Shown in pieces: positions 44,587 to 54,335 of a stretch of DNA of 64,000 nt. This stretch comes from Pseudomonadota bacterium (lineage in GTDB: Bacteria; Pseudomonadota; Gammaproteobacteria; Pseudomonadales; Moraxellaceae), in the NCBI GenBank assembly GCA_021804565.1, contig JAJZHK010000002.1, positions 35,392 to 99,391 on the forward strand, written 5' to 3'. The number at the start of each line of letters is the position of its first letter. Position 1 is the stretch's first letter. The notes beneath the pieces were generated by a model that searched no databases, was not told the DNA's origin, and worked only from the letters and a program-made list of their open reading frames with translations. The translations under genes and the position numbers were made by a program.

Positions 44587-45447
44587 TTACTTGCTGCGTG
44601 ACTGTTTGAGATGTTCTTCAAGCTCGGCGAAGGATGGCCGGTCCGGGGAGAACAGCGCCTTACGCCCGAACTCCATCGCTGCCTGTGGTGCCACACCATT
44701 GACACTGGCCAGGAGCACCAGCTTGATGCAGCGATAGATCACCGTTTCTTCCTCGAGACGGTGCGTCATCGCCGAGCCTATGGGCGCGACGAAACCATAG
44801 GACAACAAGATACCTAGAAAAGTGCCCACCAGAGCGTGCGCGATCAGCTCGCCCAACTGTGTAGGCGGCAGAAACAGGGATTCCATCACGTGCACCACCC
44901 CCATCACCGCGGCCACGATACCAAACGCCGGCATGCCGTCGGCCAAACCTTGCACGGCGTGTATAGGGGCATGTCCCTCGGTGTGATGGGTGTCGATCTC
45001 CATGTCCATCAGGGCTTCCATCTCCATCGCATTGAGATTGCCAGACACCATCATGCGCAGGTAGTCGGTGATGAAATCAGCCACATGGTGATCAGCCATG
45101 ACCTTGGGATATTTGCTGAAGATGGGGCTGGCGTGGGGGTCTTCGATATCGGCTTCGATCGACATCAGCCCTTCCTTGCGCGCTTTCGAGAGTATCTCGA
45201 ACAACAAGGCAAACAGCTGCAAAAAAAGATCCTTGTTGGTTTTGCCTGACTTGAAAACAGCAGGAACCGCCTTTCCCGCTGCCTTGAGAGGCTTGCCGCC
45301 ATTGCCACCCACGAAGGCGCCCATGGCACCACCGAAGATCATGACCAGTTCGAGGGGCTGAAACAGCGCCGCGACATGACCTCCACCTGCAACATAGCTA
45401 CCAAAGATGGTCACCAAAGTCAGCAGGTAGCCTATCAATATGAACAT
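44587..45447 (-). CDS. motA: Flagellar motor stator protein MotA
   Basis: 286-aa inner-membrane protein with four TM segments (about 1-20, 33-52, 170-190, 202-222) and the large cytoplasmic loop between TM2 and TM3 carrying RKEGLMSIEADIEDP. The conserved prolines of the TM3-TM4 region are seen in VHVMESLFLPPTQLGELIAHALVG. It forms the proton channel with MotB. A possible terminator at 45506-45522 separates it from the kinase gene upstream. Confidence 0.96.
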   Translation of the reverse strand: MFILIGYLLTLVTIFGSYVAGGGHVAALFQPLELVMIFGGAMGAFVGGNGGKPLKAAGKAVPAVFKSGKTNKDLFLQLFALLFEILSKARKEGLMSIEADIEDPHASPIFSKYPKVMADHHVADFITDYLRMMVSGNLNAMEMEALMDMEIDTHHTEGHAPIHAVQGLADGMPAFGIVAAVMGVVHVMESLFLPPTQLGELIAHALVGTFLGILLSYGFVAPIGSAMTHRLEEETVIYRCIKLVLLASVNGVAPQAAMEFGRKALFSPDRPSFAELEEHLKQSRSK

Positions 45448-45505
45448 CAGCCGTATCCATCCTCGATTGTCGCAGCGTAGATGCGTCTCTCAAACTTTAG
45501 AACAA

Positions 45506-45522
45506 ATCGACAAACTGTCGAT
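45506..45522 (-). terminator. Inverted repeat between the kinase gene and motA
   Basis: ATCGACA-aac-TGTCGAT is a perfect 7-bp stem with a 3-base loop; on the minus strand it is followed by TTGTTCT. It is placed to end the upstream two-component transcript before motA, though the T-run is weak. An operator is the alternative. Confidence 0.4.
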
Positions 45523-45573
45523 AGCTCCACGCCACAATATTTTTATATTCAAGCCGGCCACGGACGTTGACGA

Positions 45574-46962
45574 CTAGGCGACTTTGTGCATGAAGCGGCT
45601 TGATGGAAAGCGTATACGGGCCAGTGCGCCGCTCTGTGACGGGGCAAAGCAGAATTCACAGTTGTGCAGGCTCATGATGGCGGCCACGATGCTTAAGCCC
45701 AGCCCATGGCCCTCGATCGATGAACTGCCTGTACCTCGAAAATAACGCTGCAGTACAGCCTGGCGCTCGCCATCGGGAATACCAGGCCCCTGATCCTGCA
45801 AGTCGATCTGTGCACGGCCATCCACAGCCGACAAGCGCAACTCGATACGACCCTGCTGAGGCGAGAACTTGATGGCATTGTCGAGCAGGTTGGAGATGGC
45901 TTCAAAGAGCAGCTCTTCATCACCTTCGACGCAGAGTGCTTGTTCGCAGTGCAAGTGAATACGCAGATCACGATCTTCCAGCAAAGGCTCATAAAGCCCC
46001 TGCAGGCGCGTCAGCAGATCACCCAGGTCCACTTTTGAAAAGGCCGAGCGACGCTTGTTGCTTTCCAGTTCGGCGATACGCAAGATGGCCCGAAAGCGTG
46101 ACAGGACACTGTCAGTATCCTCAAGCACTCGATCGAGAAGATTGGCAGGCTCGGCATCGAGTTCGCGCTGCAAGCGAAAAAGACGGGCCCGCAGACGGGT
46201 CATCGGCGTCATCAGATCATGGGCCACATTATTGCAGACGTTTTGCACTTCGTGCATCAGACCCTGGACACGATCGAGCATGCTGTTGACCACCGAGCCC
46301 AACATATCCAGTTCGTCACCACGTGCACTCAAAGGCAAACGAACATCCAGATCCCCTGAGGCAATGCGCTCACAGCGGTCGGCAATGGCGCCTATGCGAC
46401 GCACCGCGCGCAAAGACAGCAAGACACTCAAGGCGAGGACGAGGACGAGGACGACGATGCCGCCTTCGACCAGGGCATAGATGATGATCGACTTGATCTC
46501 ATGCAGTTCAGCGACATTGCGGCCGACGACGAGCAGACGGCCCTGTGTCAGCGGGGTGGCGATGAACAGGGCCAAGCCCGGTTTGACCGGCATATCCTCA
46601 TGCTGACCGGTGATGCGGTAATCAGCCAGCTCCTGGCTATAGCCAAGGCGATTGATACCCGCAGGGACCGCCTGGAGATTCCCGGCGAGAACACGACCAT
46701 CTGCATCAAAATAGCCATACAGACCCTGGTGCAGCAGATCCCGCCTCTGCACATTGCTGATCGCTTCCGGAAGTTTGTCGGCCGGCAAAGATTTCAACTG
46801 CAGTATGCGCACCTCCAGACTGCGCTCCATATCGCGGGTCAAATAACCAACCGTATGCCAGTAGACGAGGCCCAGGACCAGCGCCACCGTCGACAAAAAC
46901 AGCACGCTATAGATCAGTGCCAGACGAAAAGGCGACGCATTCCAATAGTCAGCGATTCTCAC
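45574..46962 (-). CDS. Sensor histidine kinase (OmpR-family partner)
   Basis: 462 aa. TM1 about 12-35, a periplasmic sensor of about 110 residues, TM2 about 155-180, HAMP, then HisKA with an unusual H-box NNVAHDLMTPMTRLRARL and a HATPase domain (NLLDNAIKF, DQGPGIPDG, GHGLGLSIVAA). The GTG at 46962 follows AGGA and overlaps the regulator stop by 14 bases; a GTG seven codons earlier is also open. Paired with the regulator gene upstream. The signal is unknown. Confidence 0.92.
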   Translation of the reverse strand: MRIADYWNASPFRLALIYSVLFLSTVALVLGLVYWHTVGYLTRDMERSLEVRILQLKSLPADKLPEAISNVQRRDLLHQGLYGYFDADGRVLAGNLQAVPAGINRLGYSQELADYRITGQHEDMPVKPGLALFIATPLTQGRLLVVGRNVAELHEIKSIIIYALVEGGIVVLVLVLALSVLLSLRAVRRIGAIADRCERIASGDLDVRLPLSARGDELDMLGSVVNSMLDRVQGLMHEVQNVCNNVAHDLMTPMTRLRARLFRLQRELDAEPANLLDRVLEDTDSVLSRFRAILRIAELESNKRRSAFSKVDLGDLLTRLQGLYEPLLEDRDLRIHLHCEQALCVEGDEELLFEAISNLLDNAIKFSPQQGRIELRLSAVDGRAQIDLQDQGPGIPDGERQAVLQRYFRGTGSSSIEGHGLGLSIVAAIMSLHNCEFCFAPSQSGALARIRFPSSRFMHKVA

Positions 46963-47629
46963 AGAACATAAATCCTGTCCCACGGATGGTTTTGATGAGC
47001 GGCGTCACGCCCGGAGGATCGATCTTTTTGCGCAGACGACCGACATGCACATCGATGATATTTGTGCCGGGATCAAAATGATAGTTCCATACCGCTTCAA
47101 AAATCATCATGCGCGTCACCACCTGACCACTATTGCGCATGAGGTACTCGAGCAGCTTGTATTCTGTCGGCAAAAGGTCGAGGTCCTGATCGTTACGCAT
47201 GGCGCTGCGTTTGATGATATCGAGCTCAATGTCCGCCACCCGCAGGCGTTTGGTTTGCACGACATGCAAGGTACGCCGCAACAAAACCTCGATACGCGCC
47301 ACCATTTCCTCAGGCACGAAGGGCTTGGTCAGGTAGTCATCACCGCCGGCGCGCAAACCGCGTATGCGCTCATCGATGTCACTCAGCGCACTTAGCATCA
47401 GGACCGGCAGTTCCAGACCCTGCTCGCGCAGACGACTGACCACCTTGAGACCATCGGTGTCGGGTAACATACGATCGACGGTCATGATGTCAAACCGACC
47501 GGTCATTGCCTGTTCCAGACCACGGGCGCCGGTATCGGCATGTTCGGTCACAAAGCCGTGACGATTGAGCTCGGCCATGATTTCCAGAGCCGTTTGAGCA
47601 TCATCTTCGACCACCAGGACCCTAGACAT
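46949..47629 (-). CDS. OmpR-family response regulator
   Basis: 226 aa: receiver with VVEDDAQ acidic pair, phosphoacceptor MTVDRMLPDTDG, TKPF lysine, and a C-terminal winged helix (LLPTEYKLLEYLMRN, VDVHVGRLRKKIDPPG, IRGTGFMF). The phosphoacceptor segment reads DRMLP where DLMLP is usual. GAGGTCAGCT lies before the ATG. Forms an operon with the overlapping kinase gene; targets are not evident. Confidence 0.93.
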   Translation of the reverse strand: MSRVLVVEDDAQTALEIMAELNRHGFVTEHADTGARGLEQAMTGRFDIMTVDRMLPDTDGLKVVSRLREQGLELPVLMLSALSDIDERIRGLRAGGDDYLTKPFVPEEMVARIEVLLRRTLHVVQTKRLRVADIELDIIKRSAMRNDQDLDLLPTEYKLLEYLMRNSGQVVTRMMIFEAVWNYHFDPGTNIIDVHVGRLRKKIDPPGVTPLIKTIRGTGFMFCENR

Positions 47630-47737
47630 CAGCTGACCTCCATTGGATACGTGCCTGCATTATGGCCGTATGACAGGCGCAAAGGCAGGGTCTGGCATTT
47701 AAGATTTTTTTACTGAGAATCTGCCAGCTTGCATCGA

Positions 47738-48958
47738 TCACATCGCTTCGGGGCTCCAGGCCGTGCTCAGCAAGTCCTTGAGCTGCCAAAGATCAACCTG
47801 ATCTCCCGGCACGATCTGGGTATGCGCGGGCAAACCTATCCAAGCCAGTGAGGCCAAAGTCGGTGCCAGCGCCCCCGAGCTCAGATGCGAGGCCAGCTGC
47901 CATGCGCCATCCCCCTGGCGCGCCGCCAGTATCTCTTCTCGCTCACCGGTACGCCGCGTCAAATCACAGCTGACACGCAAAGGTAACAAGCGGGTTGGCT
48001 GCTGAGCACACAGGCCCAGGATGGCATCGCGACAGACCAGGGTGAGCGTCACCAGAGCGCTCAAAGGATTCCCGGGCAAACCCAGGTAGGGGCATGAACG
48101 CCAGCGTGCCAGACACAGAGGTTTGCCCGGGCGCAGTGCGATTTTCCAGAAAGCCAGCTGCCCTTCACTTTGCAGCAGGGCTTGCACATGGTCTTCCTCG
48201 CCGACCGAAACACCGCCACTGGAGACGATCAAATCGGGCTGCATGGCGAGCGCTGCATCAAAGGCTGCACGCGTGGCGTCACGACGATCAGGGACGATGT
48301 CAGGGCAGATCACCTCACAGCCCCATTGCCGTAAAACGGCCGCAATGAGGGTGCTGTTGCTGTCATAAAGTGCCCCCGGACGCCAACTTTGGCCGACCTG
48401 TAAAAGCTCATCACCGGTACTCAGCAAGACCACCCGTGGCCGTCGTCTGACCGTGATGAACGCCAGCCCACACGCCGCCAAGGTGGCCAACTCGACAGGA
48501 CCGAGCCGACGACCTGCCGCAATCAAGAGCTCGCCCTGGCGCAGATCATGACCGGCCGGGCGCACATTGGCGCCGAACTCTGGGCGCTGGAGAAAGCGCA
48601 CCCCAGCGTCAACAAGCTCGGTGTGCTCTTGCATGACCACCGTATCGGCACCGGCAGGCAGCACTGCCCCGGTGAAGATACGCGCACAGCTGCCCGCCGC
48701 CAGGCTGGGCGGCTGCATGCCGGCGGTCACCCTCAGCGACACGGGGAGGCTATCACACTCGAACAGATCGGCATGCCGCAGGGCATAGCCATCCATGGCA
48801 CTGTTGGCCTGCGCCGGCACGTCCCGAGGGACACTGATCGACTCGGCGGCAACCCGTCCCAAAGCCTGCTCCAGGCTCAAGGTCTCGACACCCTGCACCG
48901 CCGCCAGCTCAGCCGCCAGATGCTGCTGGGCCTGCTCGACCTTCATCCACGCCGACAT
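47738..48958 (-). CDS. moeA: Molybdopterin molybdenumtransferase MoeA
   Basis: Inserts molybdate into adenylylated molybdopterin. 406 aa with the family patterns PRDVPAQANSAMDGYALRH, FTGAVLPAGADTVVMQEHT, STGDELLQVG, SSGGVSVGEEDHV and LGLPGNPLSALVTL. The start is one base after the moaA stop. Last gene of a seven-gene minus-strand run that begins with cysM. The cofactor would serve molybdoenzymes such as nitrate reductase, none of which is in the window. Confidence 0.96.
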   Translation of the reverse strand: MSAWMKVEQAQQHLAAELAAVQGVETLSLEQALGRVAAESISVPRDVPAQANSAMDGYALRHADLFECDSLPVSLRVTAGMQPPSLAAGSCARIFTGAVLPAGADTVVMQEHTELVDAGVRFLQRPEFGANVRPAGHDLRQGELLIAAGRRLGPVELATLAACGLAFITVRRRPRVVLLSTGDELLQVGQSWRPGALYDSNSTLIAAVLRQWGCEVICPDIVPDRRDATRAAFDAALAMQPDLIVSSGGVSVGEEDHVQALLQSEGQLAFWKIALRPGKPLCLARWRSCPYLGLPGNPLSALVTLTLVCRDAILGLCAQQPTRLLPLRVSCDLTRRTGEREEILAARQGDGAWQLASHLSSGALAPTLASLAWIGLPAHTQIVPGDQVDLWQLKDLLSTAWSPEAM

Positions 48959-48959
48959 G

Positions 48960-49949
48960 CTAGCCTCCGGTCATATTCATATAGCGCTGCAGCTGTACGG
49001 GCTGCTCCAGATTGAAACCGTGTCCAGCCGGCTTGCGCTGCAGCGCCAGCCGCAGGGCCGGCAAAATCGCCGCCTCGCCTTCACTGCGCAGCACCTGGCG
49101 CAGATCGAGTGCATCTTCCTGACCCAGACAAAGCAAGAGTCGGCCTTCAGCAGTCAGGCGCACACGATTGCAGGCATCACAGAAATTGTGGCTATGCGGT
49201 GAAATCAGGCCGATACGATGGGCGCTGCCGGGACGCTGAAAATAACGCGCTGGACCACCACTGCTCCAGTGCAAAGGCTGCAGCGGTCCCCAGGCCTGCT
49301 CGAGGCGGGCGAGAACGGTGTCACTGGCGACCTGCTGCAAGGCACGGTCATGCTCGGCGATCTGACCTAAGGGCATTTCCTCGATATAGGCCATATCAAA
49401 ACCCTGGGCCTGCGCAAACTCAGCCAGATCGACGATCTCATCGTCGTTGCGACCACGCAAAATGACCGCATTGAGACGGCGGCGCTGAAAGGGCAAGGCC
49501 GCAGCAGCAAAGATACCGGCTTGTACATCCGCCAAGCGGCCGGTGCGGGTCAGGGCATGAAAGCGCTCGGGCTGCAGGCTGTCCAGACTGATATTGATAC
49601 TGTGCAGGCCGGCTTCCCACAAGGGCCGGGCGAGTTCGGCCAGATGGGAGCCGTTGGTGGTCAGAGCCAGCTCGTGCAAACCCGGCAGTGCCGCCAGGGC
49701 ACGCACCAGATCGACGATATCACGGCGCAGCAGCGGCTCGCCTCCGGTCAGGCGCACCTTGCGCAGACCGACGGCCACAAGTGAACGCACCACGGTGACG
49801 ATCTCTTCATAACTGAGCAGTTCACGGCGAGGCAGAAAACGCATCTCCTCACCCATGCAATAGACACAGCGAAAGTCACAGCGATCCGTCAGCGAAATAC
49901 GCAGATAGGTGATCGAGCGCCCCCAGGCATCACGCAACGCTTCGCTCAT
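48960..49949 (-). CDS. moaA: GTP 3',8-cyclase MoaA (radical SAM)
   Basis: First step of molybdenum cofactor synthesis. 329 aa. The N-terminal radical-SAM cluster site is CDFRCVYC, the C-terminal second Fe-S cluster site is FCDACNRVRL with a further Cys in LLLCLG, and the essential C-terminal GG tail is present (NMTGG). GGEPLL is also seen. It lies four bases after mazG and one base before moeA on the same strand. Confidence 0.97.
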   Translation of the reverse strand: MSEALRDAWGRSITYLRISLTDRCDFRCVYCMGEEMRFLPRRELLSYEEIVTVVRSLVAVGLRKVRLTGGEPLLRRDIVDLVRALAALPGLHELALTTNGSHLAELARPLWEAGLHSINISLDSLQPERFHALTRTGRLADVQAGIFAAAALPFQRRRLNAVILRGRNDDEIVDLAEFAQAQGFDMAYIEEMPLGQIAEHDRALQQVASDTVLARLEQAWGPLQPLHWSSGGPARYFQRPGSAHRIGLISPHSHNFCDACNRVRLTAEGRLLLCLGQEDALDLRQVLRSEGEAAILPALRLALQRKPAGHGFNLEQPVQLQRYMNMTGG

Positions 49950-49953
49950 GATT

Positions 49954-50754
49954 TCACGCCTCCGAATCGGCTTTTTTGGCGTCCTGCCACCAGGCCTGCC
50001 AACGCTCAGAACTCATCTCTGCCGGCTGGCGTCCCTCGCGCTGCAAACGTGCCTCCATCGTTTCAAAACGCCGGGTGAACTTGGCATTGGCGGCACGCAA
50101 GGCCTGCTCAGGATCGATCTCCAGTCGGGCAGCCAGCTGGATCATGGCAAAGTAGAGATCACCCAACTCTTCAAACTGGCGCTCATAGCCCTGCTCGAGA
50201 CTGGCGCCCAGTTCGCCAAGTTCCTCTTCAAGCTTGGCCAGGGCCGCCTCGGCTGTCTTCCAGGCAAAACCCATACCGGCGGCCCGTGCCTGCAGTTTAT
50301 GAGCGCGCACGCTGGCCGGCAGGGCAAGCTCCACATCAGCCAGGACACCCCCTGAGCCGGCAGCTCCAGCCTTTTCCTGGCGCTCTTGCGCCTTGACCCG
50401 CTGCCAATGCGCGTCCACCTCCGCGGCACTGAGCTGGCCGGCTCCCGGCGCCAGCCCGGGATGGCGCCTCTCGAGCTTGGCGATAATCGCAGCCACCACG
50501 TCGGCAAAATCAAAAGCACCCTGCTCATGCGCCAACTGCGCTTGAAACACCACCTGCAAAAGCAGATCCCCCAGCTCATCACGCAGGGCGCTGAGATTGC
50601 CCGACTCGATGGCCGCCACCACCTCATAAGCCTCCTCAAGGGTGTAAGGCGCCAGCGAAAACAGAGTCTGTTGCCGCTCCCAGTCACTGCCACGCTGCGG
50701 ATCCCGCAAGCGCGCCAGCAAACCGAGCAGATAAGACAGGGATGATTCAGGCAT
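49954..50754 (-). CDS. mazG: Nucleoside triphosphate pyrophosphohydrolase MazG
   Basis: Hydrolyses (d)NTPs to monophosphates; in E. coli it is linked to the stringent response. 266 aa with two MazG domains: the first has LEEAYEVVAAIESG and RDELGDLLLQVVFQA, the second ALAKLEEELGEL and EELGDLYFAMIQLA. Its start overlaps the relA stop by eight bases, the relA-mazG arrangement known from other gammaproteobacteria. Confidence 0.96.
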   Translation of the reverse strand: MPESSLSYLLGLLARLRDPQRGSDWERQQTLFSLAPYTLEEAYEVVAAIESGNLSALRDELGDLLLQVVFQAQLAHEQGAFDFADVVAAIIAKLERRHPGLAPGAGQLSAAEVDAHWQRVKAQERQEKAGAAGSGGVLADVELALPASVRAHKLQARAAGMGFAWKTAEAALAKLEEELGELGASLEQGYERQFEELGDLYFAMIQLAARLEIDPEQALRAANAKFTRRFETMEARLQREGRQPAEMSSERWQAWWQDAKKADSEA

Positions 50755-53005
50755 GCAAACCCACCCTCCGCGCTTCTATGACGTTAGGCTGCCGGGCGAT
50801 GCGCTCGAGAACACGGCCGAGGATGGCCAGGCTGACCACCTCGATGACCAGCTGCAAGGTGGCCACCCCATCGGCCTTGTCGGTATGGGTATGCAGACCG
50901 ATCACGTTGACGCGCTCATTGGCCAGCACGGAGGTGATATCACGCAGCAAGCCGGTACGGTCGAAAGCACGCACGAGGATTTCGACCGGGTAAGGATGGC
51001 TGGCACCGGCATCCCCCCAGGTGACATTGACGACACGCTCAGGTTCGGCCTGCTCCAGCTTGAGCAGCTCAAGACAATGACGTGCATGCACCGTCACCCC
51101 TCGCCCCTGGGTGATATACCCGGCGATGGGTTCACCGCGCACCGGGTGGCAACAGCGCGCCAGGCTGGTCATCAGGTTGCCGACACCTTCGATGATGACG
51201 TCACCCTCATCACGCTTGCGCGCCGGCCGCACCAGATCTTCCGGCAAGAGTTCACTCTGCCGTTCGGGCTGTTGCTCGGCAAGCAGGCGGATGATCTGTG
51301 TGATCGAGATGTCACCGGCCCCGAGCGCCACCATGAGGTCGTCACGGCTTTTGAGATTGCAGCGCTGGGCGATGGCCTGATAGTCATAACGAGCATGCTG
51401 CATATCCAGGCGTGCCAGTTCGCGGGCGAGCAGGTCCTGACCTGCCGCCAGGTTCTGATCCCGGTCCTGCATCTTGAACCAGTGGCGTACCCGGGCCATG
51501 GCGCGTGAGCTGGTCAGGTAGCCGAGGGCGGGATTGAGCCAGTCACGGCTCGGGGTACCGGCCGGCGCGGTCAATATTTCAACCTGATCACCGGTGTTGA
51601 GGGTATGCGTCAGCGGCACCATACGCCCATTGACTTTGGCACCCCGGCAGGCGTGCCCCACTTCGGTATGCACGTGATAGGCAAAATCGAGCAGGGTTGA
51701 GCCGGCCTGCATATCGATCACATGACCATCGCGGGTGAAAACGTAGATACGATCTTCCTGGATCGCCTGATTGAAATAGCCAGCCAGATCCTCGGCACGT
51801 GACTCGCCGAGGTCATCCTGCCACTCGAGGACCTGACGCAGCCAGGCGATCTTGTTTTCATAGCGGGCATCTTTGCCGCCCTGGGTGCCTTCTTTGTAAT
51901 GCCAGTGTGCGCAGACACCCAGTTCCGACTCCTCGTGCATCGCCAGGGTGCGTATCTGCACCTCGAGCACCTTGCCTTCCGGGCCGATGACCGCAGTGTG
52001 CAAGGAACGATAACCATTTTCCTTGGGAGCGGCGATGTAGTCGTCAAATTCGCGCGGGATATGCCGCCACAGGGAATGGACGATGCCCAGGGCTGCGTAA
52101 CAATCACGCACGTCCGGCACCAGCAGGCGCACCGCCCGCACGTCATAGACTTCGCTGAAGCCTATGCCCTTGCGCTGCATCTTGCGCCATATCGAATAGA
52201 TGTGTTTGGCGCGGCCGGAGACTTCACCTTCGATGCCAAAACGCTCCAGCTCTCGACGCAAGATAGCGATGACCTCACCGATATAGTTTTCCCGGTCGAC
52301 ACGACGCTCATCGAGTAGCGCGGCAATCTCACGATAGGCCTGCGGTTCCAGATAGCGAAAAGACAGGTCTTCCAGTTCCCACTTGATATGGCCGATGCCC
52401 AAGCGGTGCGCCAGCGGTGCATAGATATCGAAAACTTCACGCGCCACGCGCTGACGCCTTTCCTCGCTGGCCTCCTTGATCTCACGAATGGCAAAGGTTC
52501 TTTCTGCCAGCTTGATGAGCGCCACCCGGACATCATCGATCATCGCCACCAGCATCCGCCGCAGGTGATCGAGCTGCTGTTCCGGGCTGCTGCCCAGCGC
52601 ACTGCGATCACGACGAGGATTCATGACCTGGCTGATCACCGCCATACGCTGCACACTGTCGATGAGTTGCGCGATGGCATAACCAAAGCGCTTTTCGATC
52701 TCCGCCTGGCTGACCTTGCCCTCGCGTACGGCCCGATAGAGAACACCGGCGATCAGGGCTTCCTGATCGAGATGCAAATCGGCAAGGATGTCAGCCATCG
52801 CCAAACCACTGATATAGGAGCTGGTGCGCGCCGACCAGACATCGCTGAGCGGTTGCCGGGCATCGACTTCTTCCGCGAAAAGACAGGCTGCACGCAACTG
52901 TTCCGCATCTTGCAGCTCAACCTTGGCCAGCAAACGACTCAGCCAGGCATCGAGGTCCACCGACCCATCGCTACGACAGGGAAAGTCCTCGCGCACCTTG
53001 ACCAT
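50747..53005 (-). CDS. relA: GTP pyrophosphokinase RelA
   Basis: Ribosome-associated (p)ppGpp synthetase. 752 aa: a degenerate HD region (GVLYRAVREGK where SpoT has an HD pair), so no hydrolase activity; synthetase with EFDDYIAAPKENGYRSLHTA, the EXDD form typical of RelA; TGS domain VFTRDGHVIDMQAGSTLLDF; zinc-finger-like CCHPVRGEPIAGYIT; and C-terminal ACT domain. The start is one base after the rlmD stop. Co-transcribed with mazG. Confidence 0.97.
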   Translation of the reverse strand: MVKVREDFPCRSDGSVDLDAWLSRLLAKVELQDAEQLRAACLFAEEVDARQPLSDVWSARTSSYISGLAMADILADLHLDQEALIAGVLYRAVREGKVSQAEIEKRFGYAIAQLIDSVQRMAVISQVMNPRRDRSALGSSPEQQLDHLRRMLVAMIDDVRVALIKLAERTFAIREIKEASEERRQRVAREVFDIYAPLAHRLGIGHIKWELEDLSFRYLEPQAYREIAALLDERRVDRENYIGEVIAILRRELERFGIEGEVSGRAKHIYSIWRKMQRKGIGFSEVYDVRAVRLLVPDVRDCYAALGIVHSLWRHIPREFDDYIAAPKENGYRSLHTAVIGPEGKVLEVQIRTLAMHEESELGVCAHWHYKEGTQGGKDARYENKIAWLRQVLEWQDDLGESRAEDLAGYFNQAIQEDRIYVFTRDGHVIDMQAGSTLLDFAYHVHTEVGHACRGAKVNGRMVPLTHTLNTGDQVEILTAPAGTPSRDWLNPALGYLTSSRAMARVRHWFKMQDRDQNLAAGQDLLARELARLDMQHARYDYQAIAQRCNLKSRDDLMVALGAGDISITQIIRLLAEQQPERQSELLPEDLVRPARKRDEGDVIIEGVGNLMTSLARCCHPVRGEPIAGYITQGRGVTVHARHCLELLKLEQAEPERVVNVTWGDAGASHPYPVEILVRAFDRTGLLRDITSVLANERVNVIGLHTHTDKADGVATLQLVIEVVSLAILGRVLERIARQPNVIEARRVGLHA

Positions 53006-53006
53006 A

Positions 53007-54335
53007 TCACTTTCCTCTTACGAAGACCGCTATTGACTCAACATGCGCGGTGTGCGGAAACATGTCCATCACCCCCGCCGTATGCAAGACATAGCCTTGT
53101 TCGGCAAGCAGGCCGGCATCGCGCGCCAGGGTGGCCGGATTGCACGAGACATAGACGATGCGCTCAGCCCCCCAGCTCGACATATGGCGGACCACGGCCT
53201 CGGCACCGCTACGCGGAGGATCGATCAGAATGCGATCGAAATGGCGACCCGCCCATGCCGATGTATGCAGTTCCTGCTGCAGATCTTCCGCATAAAAGCT
53301 GACGTTGCGCAATCCGTGCGCGCGAGCATTCTCGGCCGCCCGCTCGGTCATCTCGACACTGCCTTCCACCCCAATCACCTCATGCGCGCGTCGCGCCAGC
53401 GGCAAGGTGAAGTTGCCCAGCCCGCAAAACAGGTCGAGCACGCTGTGCTCAGGCTGGATGTCGAGCAGGTCGAGAGCCAAGGCTATCATACGGCGATTGA
53501 TGCCGGCGTGTACCTGGGTAAAATCACCCGGATGGAAGGCCATGCGCAAATCAGCGGCAGGCAGCGCGTAATGCAAACGATCATCAGGCCCTGGGCCGCT
53601 TTCCGTCAGACGACACACACTCTGCGGTCCCTCCGCCTGGCCATAGGCCACCCAGCCCTGCTCACGGCAGAACTCGATCAAACGCTGACGGTCGGTATCG
53701 GGCAAGGGCAGCAGATGACGAAAGATCAGCGCCACTTCCTCATCCCCCGCGGCAAACTCGATCTGGGCCATATGCTGACGTATCTGCAAAGACTCGAGCA
53801 TCTCCCGTAGCTGCGGCAGGCGTGAGGCGAGGCGCTGGTCGAGCACCGGGCAGTCCTGCATATCGACGAGAAAGTTGGAGTGTTTTTCTCGAAAACCGAC
53901 CAGCAGTCGCTCCTTTTTGAGAACATAGCGCACACCCAGGCGCGCTTTACGCCGATAGCCCAGGGTCGTATCACGCAGCGCAGGCAACCACTGGCGCGGC
54001 TCACTGGCGCCAAAATGACGCAACTGCTCGGCCAAAGCTTCCTGCTTATAGCGCAGCTGAGCCTCGTTGCTCATGTGCTGCAAAGAGCAGCCGCCGCACA
54101 CCCCGGCCCAGGCGCAAGGCGCCTCCACCCGATCAGGGCTGGCTTGCAGGACTTCGACCACGCGCGCTTCATCGAAGCGCCGCTGCCGGCGCACCCAGGC
54201 GGCACGCACCACTTCCCCAGGCAAGGCGCCATCGACGAAAACAACTTTTCCCTCTTCATGGGCAATACCGCGCCCCTCATGACTGAGGGCTTCTATGGTC
54301 AAGGTACGCTCGGGCAAAGGCACGCGCTTTTTCAT
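53007..54335 (-). CDS. rlmD: 23S rRNA (uracil-1939-C5) methyltransferase RlmD
   Basis: 442 aa. A TRAM domain (residues 8-65) precedes the 4Fe-4S cluster cysteines in CAWAGVCGGCSL and the later CPVLD. The SAM site is VLDLFCGLGNFTLPLA, and the catalytic region DPPRSGAE and VYVSCNPATLARD holds the nucleophile Cys. It sits between the exonuclease gene (four-base overlap) and relA, conserved with Pseudomonas. Confidence 0.97.
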   Translation of the reverse strand: MKKRVPLPERTLTIEALSHEGRGIAHEEGKVVFVDGALPGEVVRAAWVRRQRRFDEARVVEVLQASPDRVEAPCAWAGVCGGCSLQHMSNEAQLRYKQEALAEQLRHFGASEPRQWLPALRDTTLGYRRKARLGVRYVLKKERLLVGFREKHSNFLVDMQDCPVLDQRLASRLPQLREMLESLQIRQHMAQIEFAAGDEEVALIFRHLLPLPDTDRQRLIEFCREQGWVAYGQAEGPQSVCRLTESGPGPDDRLHYALPAADLRMAFHPGDFTQVHAGINRRMIALALDLLDIQPEHSVLDLFCGLGNFTLPLARRAHEVIGVEGSVEMTERAAENARAHGLRNVSFYAEDLQQELHTSAWAGRHFDRILIDPPRSGAEAVVRHMSSWGAERIVYVSCNPATLARDAGLLAEQGYVLHTAGVMDMFPHTAHVESIAVFVRGK